This document shows positions 48,566-58,152 of a stretch of 64,000 nucleotides of DNA, piece after piece. Below the pieces are notes generated by a model that searched no databases, was not told the origin of the DNA, and saw only the letters and a program-made list of their open reading frames with translations. The stretch spans positions 1 to 64,000 of the forward strand of contig NZ_KB907505.1 of the NCBI RefSeq assembly GCF_000382065.1, read 5' to 3'. How positions within the stretch are numbered: position 1 is the stretch's first letter; the number at the start of each line of letters is the position of its first letter. This DNA is from Stenotrophomonas hibiscicola ATCC 19867. GTDB lineage: Bacteria; Pseudomonadota; Gammaproteobacteria; Xanthomonadales; Xanthomonadaceae. The translations under genes were made by a program, and so were the position numbers.

Positions 48566-49822
48566 ATGCGCAACGGTACCCTCCTCTACGCCCAGTCCGG
48601 CGGTGTTACTGCGGTCATCAACGCCACGGCGGCTGCGGTGATCGAGCAGGCGCGGGCCAAGGGCATCAAGGTCCTGGCCGCCCGCAACGGCATCCTCGGT
48701 GCCCTGCGCGAAGAACTGATCGACACCAGCAGGGAGAGCGCGGCCGCGATCCGCTCGCTGGCCCATACCCCGGGCGGCGCCTTCGGCTCGTGCCGGGTCA
48801 AGCTGAAATCGCTGGACGCCGACCGCGCCCGCTACGACCGGCTGCTGGAGGTGCTGCGCGCGCATGACGTGCGCTGGTTCCTCTACAACGGTGGCAACGA
48901 CTCGGCCGACACCGCGCTGAAGGTTTCGCAGCTGGCCAAGGCCTCCGGCTACGACCTGACCTGCATCGGCGTGCCCAAGACCATCGACAACGACCTGGCA
49001 GTGACCGACACCTGCCCCGGTTTCGGCTCGGCGGCCAAGTACACCGCCGTCTCGGTGCGCGAAGCGGCGCTGGACGTGGCGGCGATGGCCGAGACCTCCA
49101 CCCGCGTTTTCATCTACGAGGCCATGGGCCGCCACGCCGGCTGGCTGGCCGCGGCCGCCGGCTTGGCCGGCAACGGCGATGACGAGGCGCCGCACATCAT
49201 CCTGCTGCCCGAACGCGCCTATGACGAGGCGGCGTTCCTGGCCAAGGTCAAGGCCGTGGTCGAGCGCGTCGGCTACTGCGTGGTGGTGGCGTCGGAAGGC
49301 ATCGCCACCGCCGATGGCCGCTTTGTTGCCGACGCCGGCGGCGGCAAGGATTCATTCGGGCACGCGCAGCTGGGCGGCGTGGCCGCGCACCTGGCCGGCC
49401 GGGTCAAGGACCAGCTGGGCATGAAGGTGCATTGGGCCCTGCCCGATTACCTGCAGCGCTCGGCCCGCCATCTGGCCAGCAGGACCGACTGGGAGCAGGC
49501 GCAGGCGGTTGGCAAGGCTGCGGTGCAGCTGGCGCTCAAGGGCCAGAACGGCGTGATGCCGGTGATCGTGCGCAGCGGCGACGCGCCCTACCGCTGGAAG
49601 ATCGAAGCGGCGCCGCTGTCGAAGATTGCCAACCATGAAAAGAAGATGCCCGCCGGCTTCATCCGCCGCGACGGCTTCGGCATCACCGCCAAGGCGCGCG
49701 CCTACCTGTCGCCGCTGATCAAGGGCGAAGCGCCGCTTCCGTATGGCACCGATGGCCTGCCGAAGTACGTCACCCTGAAGAACGTGGCGGTGAAGCAGAA
49801 GCTGCCGGCCTTCGAAGGCTGA
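48566..49822 (+). CDS. pfp: Pyrophosphate-dependent 6-phosphofructokinase
   Basis: This enzyme phosphorylates fructose-6-phosphate with PPi, reversibly. The 418-residue protein has QSGGVTAVINATAA, NGGNDSADTA and GVPKTIDNDLAVTD. The Asp in GGNDS, instead of Gly as in ATP enzymes, is the usual mark of PPi use. It is preferred over an ATP-PFK call for this reason and for its length. hppA and ppa, also PPi enzymes, lie in the same window. Confidence 0.93.
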   Translation: MRNGTLLYAQSGGVTAVINATAAAVIEQARAKGIKVLAARNGILGALREELIDTSRESAAAIRSLAHTPGGAFGSCRVKLKSLDADRARYDRLLEVLRAHDVRWFLYNGGNDSADTALKVSQLAKASGYDLTCIGVPKTIDNDLAVTDTCPGFGSAAKYTAVSVREAALDVAAMAETSTRVFIYEAMGRHAGWLAAAAGLAGNGDDEAPHIILLPERAYDEAAFLAKVKAVVERVGYCVVVASEGIATADGRFVADAGGGKDSFGHAQLGGVAAHLAGRVKDQLGMKVHWALPDYLQRSARHLASRTDWEQAQAVGKAAVQLALKGQNGVMPVIVRSGDAPYRWKIEAAPLSKIANHEKKMPAGFIRRDGFGITAKARAYLSPLIKGEAPLPYGTDGLPKYVTLKNVAVKQKLPAFEG

Positions 49823-49830
49823 GGTGCACC

Positions 49831-49857
49831 TGCGCCCTGTGCGGAGCACAGGGCGCA
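49831..49857. terminator. Perfect hairpin after pfp
   Basis: A 12-bp stem TGCGCCCTGTGC with GCACAGGGCGCA and a GGA loop lies 8 bp after the pfp stop. It lacks a T tract, so it may be a factor-dependent end or mRNA stabiliser. Confidence 0.5.
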
Positions 49858-49986
49858 TTGCGGAGACCACCGAAGCGCCCCACAATCGGGCTCCGGCCCG
49901 GGGCAAAGGGGCCGCCGCAAGCCAGATTCGACGCTGCCCGGCCACGTGGCCCGGGCCTGTGCTGCCATTTCACAAGGACTGTAACC

Positions 49987-50781
49987 ATGAAGCACCCGAT
50001 CCTGATCGCCGCGCTGCTGTGCGGTGCCGCCGCACCCGCCTTCGCTGCGACCTGCGAAAGCAACTTCCAGAAGAAGGGCAACCCCTTCGTCGGCACGACC
50101 TTCACTTCATCGGTCACCCATCCGGACCTGACCGTGGCCAGTGCCATCGGCCAGATGCGGGTGATCGCCAAGAACGCCAACATGGACGTCCTCAGCGAGG
50201 ACGTGGAAGGCGGCTCGATGCTGATCGAAGAGCCGGAATCGTTGGCCCACAAGCCGATCCCGATGATCATCAGTGCCACCTCCGAAGGCGGCCAGGGTAC
50301 CGTCGGCATGGTGGTGAAGGTCAACAAGGGCGCCATTGCCTCGGCCGATGGCGTGCGCGAAGAAATGTGCAAGCTGCTCAACCAGGTCAAGCCGGGCAAG
50401 GCTGGCGAACAGGCGGCCAAGGCCACTCCGCAGGCGTCGGTGGTAACGATCGCCGCCGACCGCTTTGGCTTCCAGCTGCGCAACCAGAACAAGGACAACC
50501 CGGCCGCGATCGAGCCGCGCTACAAGGGCAAGACCTACGCCATCACCGGTCGCATCACCACCGTGCTGCGCAGTGGCGGCACCTACAACACCAGCTTCGA
50601 CCTGCCCAGCGATGGCAGCATCGACTTTGAGCGCGTGGCCATTTCCTGCTCGTTCGCAGCCAACCAGGCCGCGTATGCGCTGGCCCTGCGCCCGCGCGAG
50701 AAAGTGACGCTGACCGGCGTGGTCGACAGCTATGACCAGGTGGGACGTGTGTTGTGGTTGAAGGACTGCCGCGGCAACTGA
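49987..50781 (+). CDS. Secreted protein of unknown function
   Basis: The 264-residue product has a signal peptide ending at AAPAFA (about residue 20). One or two beta-rich domains follow, of which the second (about 150-260) with YKGKTYAITGRITTVLRSGG and KVTLTGVVDSYDQ looks like an OB-fold (tRNA_anti-like). Conserved cysteines suggest disulfides. No enzyme motif is seen. It has its own terminator. Confidence 0.75.
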   Translation: MKHPILIAALLCGAAAPAFAATCESNFQKKGNPFVGTTFTSSVTHPDLTVASAIGQMRVIAKNANMDVLSEDVEGGSMLIEEPESLAHKPIPMIISATSEGGQGTVGMVVKVNKGAIASADGVREEMCKLLNQVKPGKAGEQAAKATPQASVVTIAADRFGFQLRNQNKDNPAAIEPRYKGKTYAITGRITTVLRSGGTYNTSFDLPSDGSIDFERVAISCSFAANQAAYALALRPREKVTLTGVVDSYDQVGRVLWLKDCRGN

Positions 50782-50796
50782 TTGCTGCAGGCATGG

Positions 50797-50834
50797 GGAA
50801 AATGCCCGGGTGCGCAGGCGCCCGGGCATTTTCC
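50797..50834 (+). terminator. Intrinsic terminator after the secreted protein gene
   Basis: A 14-bp perfect stem (GGAAAATGCCCGGG/CCCGGGCATTTTCC) is followed by TTTCC on the plus strand. Confidence 0.7.
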
Positions 50835-50902
50835 TTTCCACAGCGGTTCACGCCTGGCGCACGAGCATCGCAGGATGATGGACGCCCCGCCTGGAGATCA
50901 TC

Positions 50903-51295
50903 ATGGCCTTGCGTGTTGTTCGACTGGGAACGCCACGCCAACCCGGCGAGGGGCTGCGTATCGGTACCGTGCGGCGCCCGCCGCGCGGCGTGCCGCGCAG
51001 CGAGTTCGCCCGGCAGGACTGGTACGACGTCTGGTTCCCGACCCTGTCACCCAGCGCGGCACTGGTGAAGCAGGCGCACGAGGCGAAAACGGCCGCCGAC
51101 TGGAACGCGTTCTTCCGCCACTACAAGGCTGAGATGAAGTCCCCGGATGCGGCCCACGCGCTGGACCTGCTGGCTGCGATGTCGCAGCACAGCGACCTCA
51201 GCGTGGGGTGCTACTGCGAGGATGAGGCGCACTGCCACCGCAAGGCATTGCGCGAGTTGCTGGTAGCGCGGGGAGCGAAGCTGGCCGGAGAATGA
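50903..51295 (+). CDS. DUF488 family protein
   Basis: The 130-residue product has the DUF488 layout, with RPPRGVPRSEFARQDWYDVWFP near the start and GCYCEDEAHCHRKALRELL at the end, where Cys, Glu and His would form a site. The family's function is not settled. Confidence 0.85.
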   Translation: MALRVVRLGTPRQPGEGLRIGTVRRPPRGVPRSEFARQDWYDVWFPTLSPSAALVKQAHEAKTAADWNAFFRHYKAEMKSPDAAHALDLLAAMSQHSDLSVGCYCEDEAHCHRKALRELLVARGAKLAGE

Positions 51296-51307
51296 TGGCG
51301 CGCCGCA

Positions 51308-51360
51308 GTAGATCCACGCCATGCGTGGATGCGGCATCGGTGCCGACCAACGGTCGGCAC
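51308..51360. repeat. SMAG unit and GTGCCGACC hairpin
   Basis: GTAGATCCACGCCATGCGTGGAT (51308-51331) is followed by GTGCCGACC-AAC-GGTCGGCAC (51340-51360). Confidence 0.85.
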
Positions 51361-51369
51361 CCACCTGTA

Positions 51370-51873
51370 TCAATTACAGGCCTTGCCTTCCATCTGCAAC
51401 TGCGCGGCAAACATCGTCACCTGCGGAATCTGGCCGGTAGCCGCCTGCTTCTTCGCCTCTTCCAGATAGATGCGCGACTGGCCCTGGCCGTCCAGCTCGA
51501 CCTTGTTGCTCGACGGCAGGCGCCACACCCGCACCACTGCCTGTTGGGCCGGGCACGCCGCGCTCGGCACGCGGATCACATCGTTGAGTTTCCAGCCCTT
51601 GTCCGCACTTGGCTGCGCCTTGGTGTAATCGACGAAGCGCGCGCGTGGCTGGCACTGTTCGCTGGTCCGCACCGGCGCAAAGCGATACGGCTCGGCCGCC
51701 TGGCCGGTGAAGGCACCTTCCAGGCGCGCGCAGGCCTCGGGGATCTGCCGCAGGGTGTGCACTGCGCCCACTGCCTGGGGAGCGCCCACGGCGCGCTGCA
51801 GCTCCGGGGTTTCCGCGGCGAATGCCGGCACGGCCGGGACCAGGGCGGCAAGCATCAACAGGGACAGGCGCAT
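51370..51873 (-). CDS. Secreted protein of unknown function
   Basis: The 167-residue product has a cleavable signal peptide (MRLSLLMLAALVPAVPAFAA). A small domain with cysteines in EACARLEGAF, SEQCQPR and SAACPAQQAVV follows. A C-terminal cysteine (KACN) suggests a disulfide. No domain is recognised. Confidence 0.7.
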   Translation of the reverse strand: MRLSLLMLAALVPAVPAFAAETPELQRAVGAPQAVGAVHTLRQIPEACARLEGAFTGQAAEPYRFAPVRTSEQCQPRARFVDYTKAQPSADKGWKLNDVIRVPSAACPAQQAVVRVWRLPSSNKVELDGQGQSRIYLEEAKKQAATGQIPQVTMFAAQLQMEGKACN

Positions 51874-52233
51874 GTGGGATCTCCTACGGGACTGTGCGCA
51901 GGCTTGCAGAGACTGGCTTAACGGGGCGCAAAGGCCTGATGGCTCTCGAATCGTGCCCATGGCCCGGCGGCAGGGCCCGCGCGCATGGCGATGCGTTCCG
52001 TCTTGAGGGCGCCCACAGGATCACGAGGTGCGGCTCGTAGAGGCCAGTCGAGCATGGCTCGACTCTACAAGTGGCGGCACGCATACTGCGGGCACCAGGG
52101 AATGCTGAACACCGCCATACGTCGGACGACCGCCAAGGTCGGTACGGGTTGGTTCCAGGCTGCAGCCCGTCGTCCCCCTCGTGGTGCCGTTCATCGCCAC
52201 TGGATGCCTACATCCATTCTGCGGAGGGGTCTA
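51874..52233. other. Gap upstream of hppA with one inverted repeat
   Basis: This 360-bp stretch has a SMAG-like pair (GTAG at 52037, reversed AGTCGAGCATGGCTCGACTCTAC at 52046-52068). No coding sequence is recognised. A ribosome binding site GGAGGGG lies 7-8 bp before the hppA ATG. A long upstream extension in frame with hppA exists but lacks homology. Confidence 0.7.
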
Positions 52234-54257
<2,024 letters not shown>

Positions 54258-54261
<4 letters not shown>

Positions 54262-54310
54262 ATCCACGCCATGCATGAACCCGTAGCGTCGAGCAGGCTC
54301 GACGCTACGG
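54258..54310. repeat. SMAG half-unit and CGTAGCGTCGAG palindrome between hppA and the next gene
   Basis: GTAGATCCACGCCATGCATG (54258-) supplies the hppA stop. The 13-bp hairpin CCGTAGCGTCGAG (54281-54293) with CTCGACGCTACGG (54298-54310) supplies the convergent gene's TAG stop at 54305-54307. Confidence 0.8.
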
Positions 54311-54610
54311 CCGCGACCGCCTCATCCATCGGATGACAAGCAGCACCACGACGATCATCCAGCAGGCGTGGATCGGCCGGTCCCAGCCATCGAAGAGGCT
54401 GAGCGGGCTGCCGATGAAAGCGAGCGAAGCCAGCCACGCACACAGTGCGCCGGGCAGCCACGCGCCACGCCAGATGCAGAAGGCGGCGAACACCAGCAAG
54501 GGCCAGGCGAAGATGATCGCCGGCGTGAACGGTGCCAGCGAAAGCACGGCCAGGCATGCAGCCAGCAACACGCTGCACCAGGCCAGCACCCGTAACGTCC
54601 GTGTCGTCAT
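54305..54610 (-). CDS. Small membrane protein of unknown function
   Basis: The 101-residue protein has three or four hydrophobic segments (about 8-25, 30-48, 52-68 and 82-96) and a basic C-terminus RWMRRSRP. No family is recognised. Confidence 0.6.
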   Translation of the reverse strand: MTTRTLRVLAWCSVLLAACLAVLSLAPFTPAIIFAWPLLVFAAFCIWRGAWLPGALCAWLASLAFIGSPLSLFDGWDRPIHACWMIVVVLLVIRWMRRSRP

Positions 54611-54677
54611 GCCAACCTCCGCGCGTCCATTGACGGTCGTGCGCGAGCATAACGCCTGCGCGCTGCCTTGAACTCCG

Positions 54678-54719
54678 GCTCGGGTCAGAGCCCTGTCCTG
54701 CGGAAAGGGATCCGACCCC
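54678..54719. repeat. GGGTCAGAGCCC-type palindrome
   Basis: An imperfect inverted pair (GGGTCAGAGCCCT/AAGGGATCCGACCCC) of the same class as 11378-11418 lies before the end of tonB. Confidence 0.6.
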
Positions 54720-54727
54720 GATGGCGG

Positions 54728-55447
54728 TCAGCGCCCGCGCAGGAAGAATGACACCGGCACCATCACCTGCACCGGGCCGCCAGGCACCTCGGCCGGCGGC
54801 GCCGGGACCGGGCTGGCCCGCTGCACGGTGTCCAGCGTCTCCTGGTCGAGCAACGCGAAGCCGCTGCTGCGGCCCAGCACCACCGCCGAAACCACACCGT
54901 CGCGGGCCACGGCAAAACGCACGTAGACCACGCCCTGCTGACGCAGCCGCTCGGCCTGGCGTGGATAGCGCCGGTGCTTCTGCAGATGCCCGAGCAGGCG
55001 CCCCTCCCAGGTGGCCTCGGCGCGACTGCGCTCGCCGGCGGTGGTCTGCGGTGCGGTGTAGCGTGCGGCCGCGTCGGCCGCCACCTGCGGCGGTGCGCTG
55101 GTCTGCGCGACATTGGCCTCGGCGGTGTCCGGCGAGGGCGTCGGCTCCGGCGTACGCGGCGGTGGCAGGTCACCCTGCGGCTGCACCGGTGCCTTGGGTT
55201 GCTCACGCAGGGCCGGTTTCGGCGCCTGTCGCTGCTGTTGCTGTTGCAGCGGCCCAGTGGCAACCTCGCGCGGCGGCACCGGAGGCGCCTGTGCCATCGG
55301 CGCCAGCTCCAGCATCAATGCAGCGGGCGGCGCTGCGGCGGCCACCGCCGGTGCGCGCGCCGCCCACCAGCAGGCCACGCTGACCAGCAACGCATGCACC
55401 AGCAGCACGATCGCCAGGCTGGTCGCCCAGCGCCGCAGTCCGCTCAT
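54728..55447 (-). CDS. tonB: TonB energy-transducing protein
   Basis: The 239-residue protein has one N-terminal membrane anchor (about 9-29), a proline/glutamine-rich linker, and a C-terminal TonB domain with RRYPRQAERLRQQGVVYVRF and SGFALLDQETLDTV. It overlaps exbD by 4 bp. With ExbB and ExbD it would energise the receptor encoded at 58153. Confidence 0.93.
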   Translation of the reverse strand: MSGLRRWATSLAIVLLVHALLVSVACWWAARAPAVAAAAPPAALMLELAPMAQAPPVPPREVATGPLQQQQQRQAPKPALREQPKAPVQPQGDLPPPRTPEPTPSPDTAEANVAQTSAPPQVAADAAARYTAPQTTAGERSRAEATWEGRLLGHLQKHRRYPRQAERLRQQGVVYVRFAVARDGVVSAVVLGRSSGFALLDQETLDTVQRASPVPAPPAEVPGGPVQVMVPVSFFLRGR

Positions 55448-55869
55448 CGCGCGCCCTGCTCCAGTCCAACCAGTGCCACCTTCAGGTAGCCCGCCGCACG
55501 CAGCGCATCCAGCGTTGCCATCAGTTCACCGTAAGGCACGCGGGTATCGGCACGCAGGAACAGGCGTTGCGAGGTGTCACCGTGGGTGGCTACCTGCAAT
55601 GCAGCGGCCAGCCCGTCACGCGCCACCGCCTGCTCGCCCACGCGCAGCGACAGATCGGCCTGCACGGTCACATACACCGGCGCCTGTTCGGGCGGCGTGG
55701 CACTGGCGCTGCTGGCCGGCAGCTGCACCGGCACTGATACGGTGGCCAGCGGTGCGGCTACCATGAAGATGATCAGCAGCACCAGCATCACATCGATGAA
55801 GGGCGTGACGTTGATCTCGTGTGCTTCTTCCGGTGCGTCGTCGCGGTCGGACCCGGTCCTGATCGCCAT
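55444..55869 (-). CDS. exbD: ExbD biopolymer transport protein
   Basis: The 141-residue protein has one membrane segment with the proton-path Asp in NVTPFIDVMLVLLIIFMVAAP and a periplasmic domain. It is placed between exbB and tonB. Confidence 0.94.
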   Translation of the reverse strand: MAIRTGSDRDDAPEEAHEINVTPFIDVMLVLLIIFMVAAPLATVSVPVQLPASSASATPPEQAPVYVTVQADLSLRVGEQAVARDGLAAALQVATHGDTSQRLFLRADTRVPYGELMATLDALRAAGYLKVALVGLEQGAR

Positions 55870-55878
55870 CGTCGCGCC

Positions 55879-56610
55879 TCAGTGCACCGCGCGCAGCGGT
55901 GCCGCTGCGGCACGCGGCGCGGCACGATCAAGATCGCGCGAAACCAGCTGCTGCACGGCCGCCGACAGATCGCCGAGCAGGCCCCGCAGGCCGGCCAACA
56001 CGCGGCTGAAATGGTTGTAGACCAGTACCGCGGGAATCGCCGCGACCAGGCCGAGTGCGGTCGCCAGCAAGGCCTCGGCGATGCCGGGCGCAACCACCGC
56101 CAGGTGGGTGGTGTTGCTGTGTGCGATGCCGATGAAACTGTTCATGATGCCCCACACCGTGCCGAACAGGCCGACGAAGGGCGCCACCGCGCCGATGCTG
56201 GCGAGTACACCGATGCCGCGCCGCTGCACGCGCGCGGTCTCCAGTTCGATGCGGTCCAGGCGCGAGGCGATGCGTTCCTTGATGCCGTCGCGACTATCCA
56301 GATCCTGCGACAGGCGCAGTTCGGTGCGGGCGGCGTCCAGCATGGCGAGTGCGGTGCCCTGCTGCAGACTTGCCTCTCCGCTCTGCGGCGGCAGCTGTGC
56401 CGACTGCAGCAACAGCGCGCGCGCCGCGCGCAGCTGCCGGGCCTGGCGGGTCAGCTCCCAGCCCTTGGCCAACAGCACGGTCCAGGTGGACAGCGACGCC
56501 AGTGCCAGCGCGATCATCACGGCCTTCACCACCACGTCGGCGGCCAGGTACATGCCCCACGGGGTCAATGCGGGGGCGGCCACGGGGGCCAGGTCAGCAG
56601 GCAGCATCAT
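55879..56610 (-). CDS. exbB: ExbB biopolymer transport protein
   Basis: The protein (243 residues from the chosen start) is the MotA/TolQ/ExbB-type proton channel subunit, with three membrane segments and [17 protein letters not shown] plus [21 protein letters not shown]. The start is uncertain. ATG at 56610 is chosen because GGAAG lies 5 nt upstream; 56622 and 56628 are alternatives. It overlaps the DUF454 gene. Confidence 0.9.
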   Translation of the reverse strand: MMLPADLAPVAAPALTPWGMYLAADVVVKAVMIALALASLSTWTVLLAKGWELTRQARQLRAARALLLQSAQLPPQSGEASLQQGTALAMLDAARTELRLSQDLDSRDGIKERIASRLDRIELETARVQRRGIGVLASIGAVAPFVGLFGTVWGIMNSFIGIAHSNTTHLAVVAPGIAEALLATALGLVAAIPAVLVYNHFSRVLAGLRGLLGDLSAAVQQLVSRDLDRAAPRAAAAPLRAVH

Positions 56611-57061
56611 CTCGGCTTCCATCAGCATCAGGGGTCGCTGCGCGACTACGGGCCGCGCGCGGATCATTGGCGTCGTCCACTTCCACGACCGGATGGGGCT
56701 CCAGCCGGGGGGCCGGTCGGCTCAGCACGTAGCCGGCGCTGACCGCGAAGAACAGGCCCACGCCCAACAGCAGGCGCCAGGACGGATGCGCGCCCCAGCA
56801 GAACAGGGCAAAGCCCAGCGCCATGCCGGCACTGGCAAACGCCTTGCCCTTGCGCGATACCGCGCCCTGCTCGCGCCACAACCGCAGCGACGGGCCGTAG
56901 CGCGGATGCGCCAACAGGCACTGCTCGAACTTCGGCGAGCTGCGCGCGAAGCAGCCCACGGCCAGGATCAGGAAGATGGTGGTCGGCATCACCGGCAGCA
57001 ACGCGCCGATCACCCCGAGCCCGACCATCAGCCAGCCCAGCGCGAACCAGAGCCAGCGCAT
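56594..57061 (-). CDS. DUF454 (YbaN) family membrane protein
   Basis: The 155-residue product has GLGVIGALLPVMPTTIFLILA and CFARSSPKFEQCLLAHPRYGP, the DUF454 signature, with two or three membrane segments. Its place in the haem locus suggests a link to haem or iron import, as is seen for this family in other bacteria. This is inference. Confidence 0.85.
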   Translation of the reverse strand: MRWLWFALGWLMVGLGVIGALLPVMPTTIFLILAVGCFARSSPKFEQCLLAHPRYGPSLRLWREQGAVSRKGKAFASAGMALGFALFCWGAHPSWRLLLGVGLFFAVSAGYVLSRPAPRLEPHPVVEVDDANDPRAARSRAATPDADGSRDDAAC

Positions 57062-57092
57062 CAGCGCTGCACCTGTGGGCGCGCGCCGCGCA

Positions 57093-57680
57093 TCAGGCGA
57101 ATTCCACTTCGACGTGGCCGTGCACGCTGCGGAACGCGGCGTCGGCGGCATCGATCACCTGCTGCTCCTGCTCGACACTCAGCGGTACCGCGTCCAGCGC
57201 AGCGGTGAACTCACGCCAGTGGCGCGCCGCGCCATCCGGATGCGCGGCCAGGTGGCGGGCGCCAAAATCACGGTCCAGGCCGAGCCTGGCGGCCATCTTG
57301 TACAGAATGGTGCCGCCCAGGTTGGAGCCTTCAGCCACGTACAGCCACCCCAACGCGGCGGGCAGTTCCAGATCGGACGGCAACGCCGCGATGTCAGCCC
57401 CCGGCAGGGTCTGCTCCAGGTCCTGCAGGTCGCGCGCGACCTGGGTCAGGCGGCGGCGCTCGCCCAGGTCCGGCAGCAGTGCGTCCAGCGCAGGGTTGGC
57501 ATACAGCGCATCGATGCTGCGGTGGAACCGATACTGCACGCGCAGGAAACGGGCGAAATTGCTGCGGTCGGCGAAGATGTCGCCGGCCATGATGCGCTTG
57601 TCCAGGGCACCGTGGCTGTCGCGGGTGGCGGCCTTGAGCCGCAGGCTGCGGCTTTCTTCAGGGGCGATGTGTGCGTTCAT
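57093..57680 (-). CDS. Biliverdin-producing haem oxygenase
   Basis: This enzyme opens haem to biliverdin, CO and iron. The 195-residue protein has LRLKAATRDSHGALDKRIM, with the proximal haem ligand H23, and YVAEGSNLGGTILYK in the distal helix, typical of bacterial haem oxygenases. It is the first gene of the set leading to exbB, exbD and tonB, so iron release is tied to uptake. Confidence 0.92.
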   Translation of the reverse strand: MNAHIAPEESRSLRLKAATRDSHGALDKRIMAGDIFADRSNFARFLRVQYRFHRSIDALYANPALDALLPDLGERRRLTQVARDLQDLEQTLPGADIAALPSDLELPAALGWLYVAEGSNLGGTILYKMAARLGLDRDFGARHLAAHPDGAARHWREFTAALDAVPLSVEQEQQVIDAADAAFRSVHGHVEVEFA

Positions 57681-57786
57681 GGGGGATGCCAAGGGGGTCG
57701 TCCTGCTGTAGACGTTTGCCACGGGGCTTTCCCCAAGGCTATGTGCGCCGATAATGGCGCATCCCTTCTTACCGCAGGAACCGACG

Positions 57787-58044
57787 ATGATCACCACCGA
57801 ACCGCGCATGACCAACCTGTTCCTGCAGCTGGGCCTGGACGCCAGCGCCGAGGGCATCGCCCGCTTCATCCGCGAGCACCAGCTGGCCACCGATGTGGAA
57901 GTGGTCGAGGCGCCGTACTGGAACGATGCGCAGCGCCAGTTCCTGTCCGAGTCGCTGCAGGCCGATGCGGCATGGACCACCGTGGTGGACGAGCTGAACG
58001 AGTCGCTGCACGAAGATGCGGTGAAGGCCGCGACCGGGCTGTAA
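57787..58044 (+). CDS. DUF2789 family protein
   Basis: The 85-residue acidic protein (TEPRMTNLFLQLGLDASAEGIARFI) fits DUF2789. An AGGAA ribosome binding site lies before the ATG at 57787. It points away from the surrounding genes and is divergent from haem oxygenase. Confidence 0.82.
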   Translation: MITTEPRMTNLFLQLGLDASAEGIARFIREHQLATDVEVVEAPYWNDAQRQFLSESLQADAAWTTVVDELNESLHEDAVKAATGL

Positions 58045-58091
58045 GTAGACGCCGGGCGTGGCGGGGCGCTGGCGATTGCACGGCGGAAGCG

Positions 58092-58111
58092 GTGCGGACC
58101 AAGGTCCGCAC
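58092..58111. repeat. GTGCGGACC hairpin repeat
   Basis: GTGCGGACC-AA-GGTCCGCAC followed by CCCACC lies between convergent genes. Confidence 0.7.
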
Positions 58112-58152
58112 CCACCGAGGGCGGTCCGACCCCACCGCTCATACGCGACCGA

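Noticed and set aside
51985..52233. Longer N-terminus for hppA
   Set aside because: The extension covers a SMAG-like repeat and has no membrane or family sequence, and a good ribosome binding site precedes 52234.
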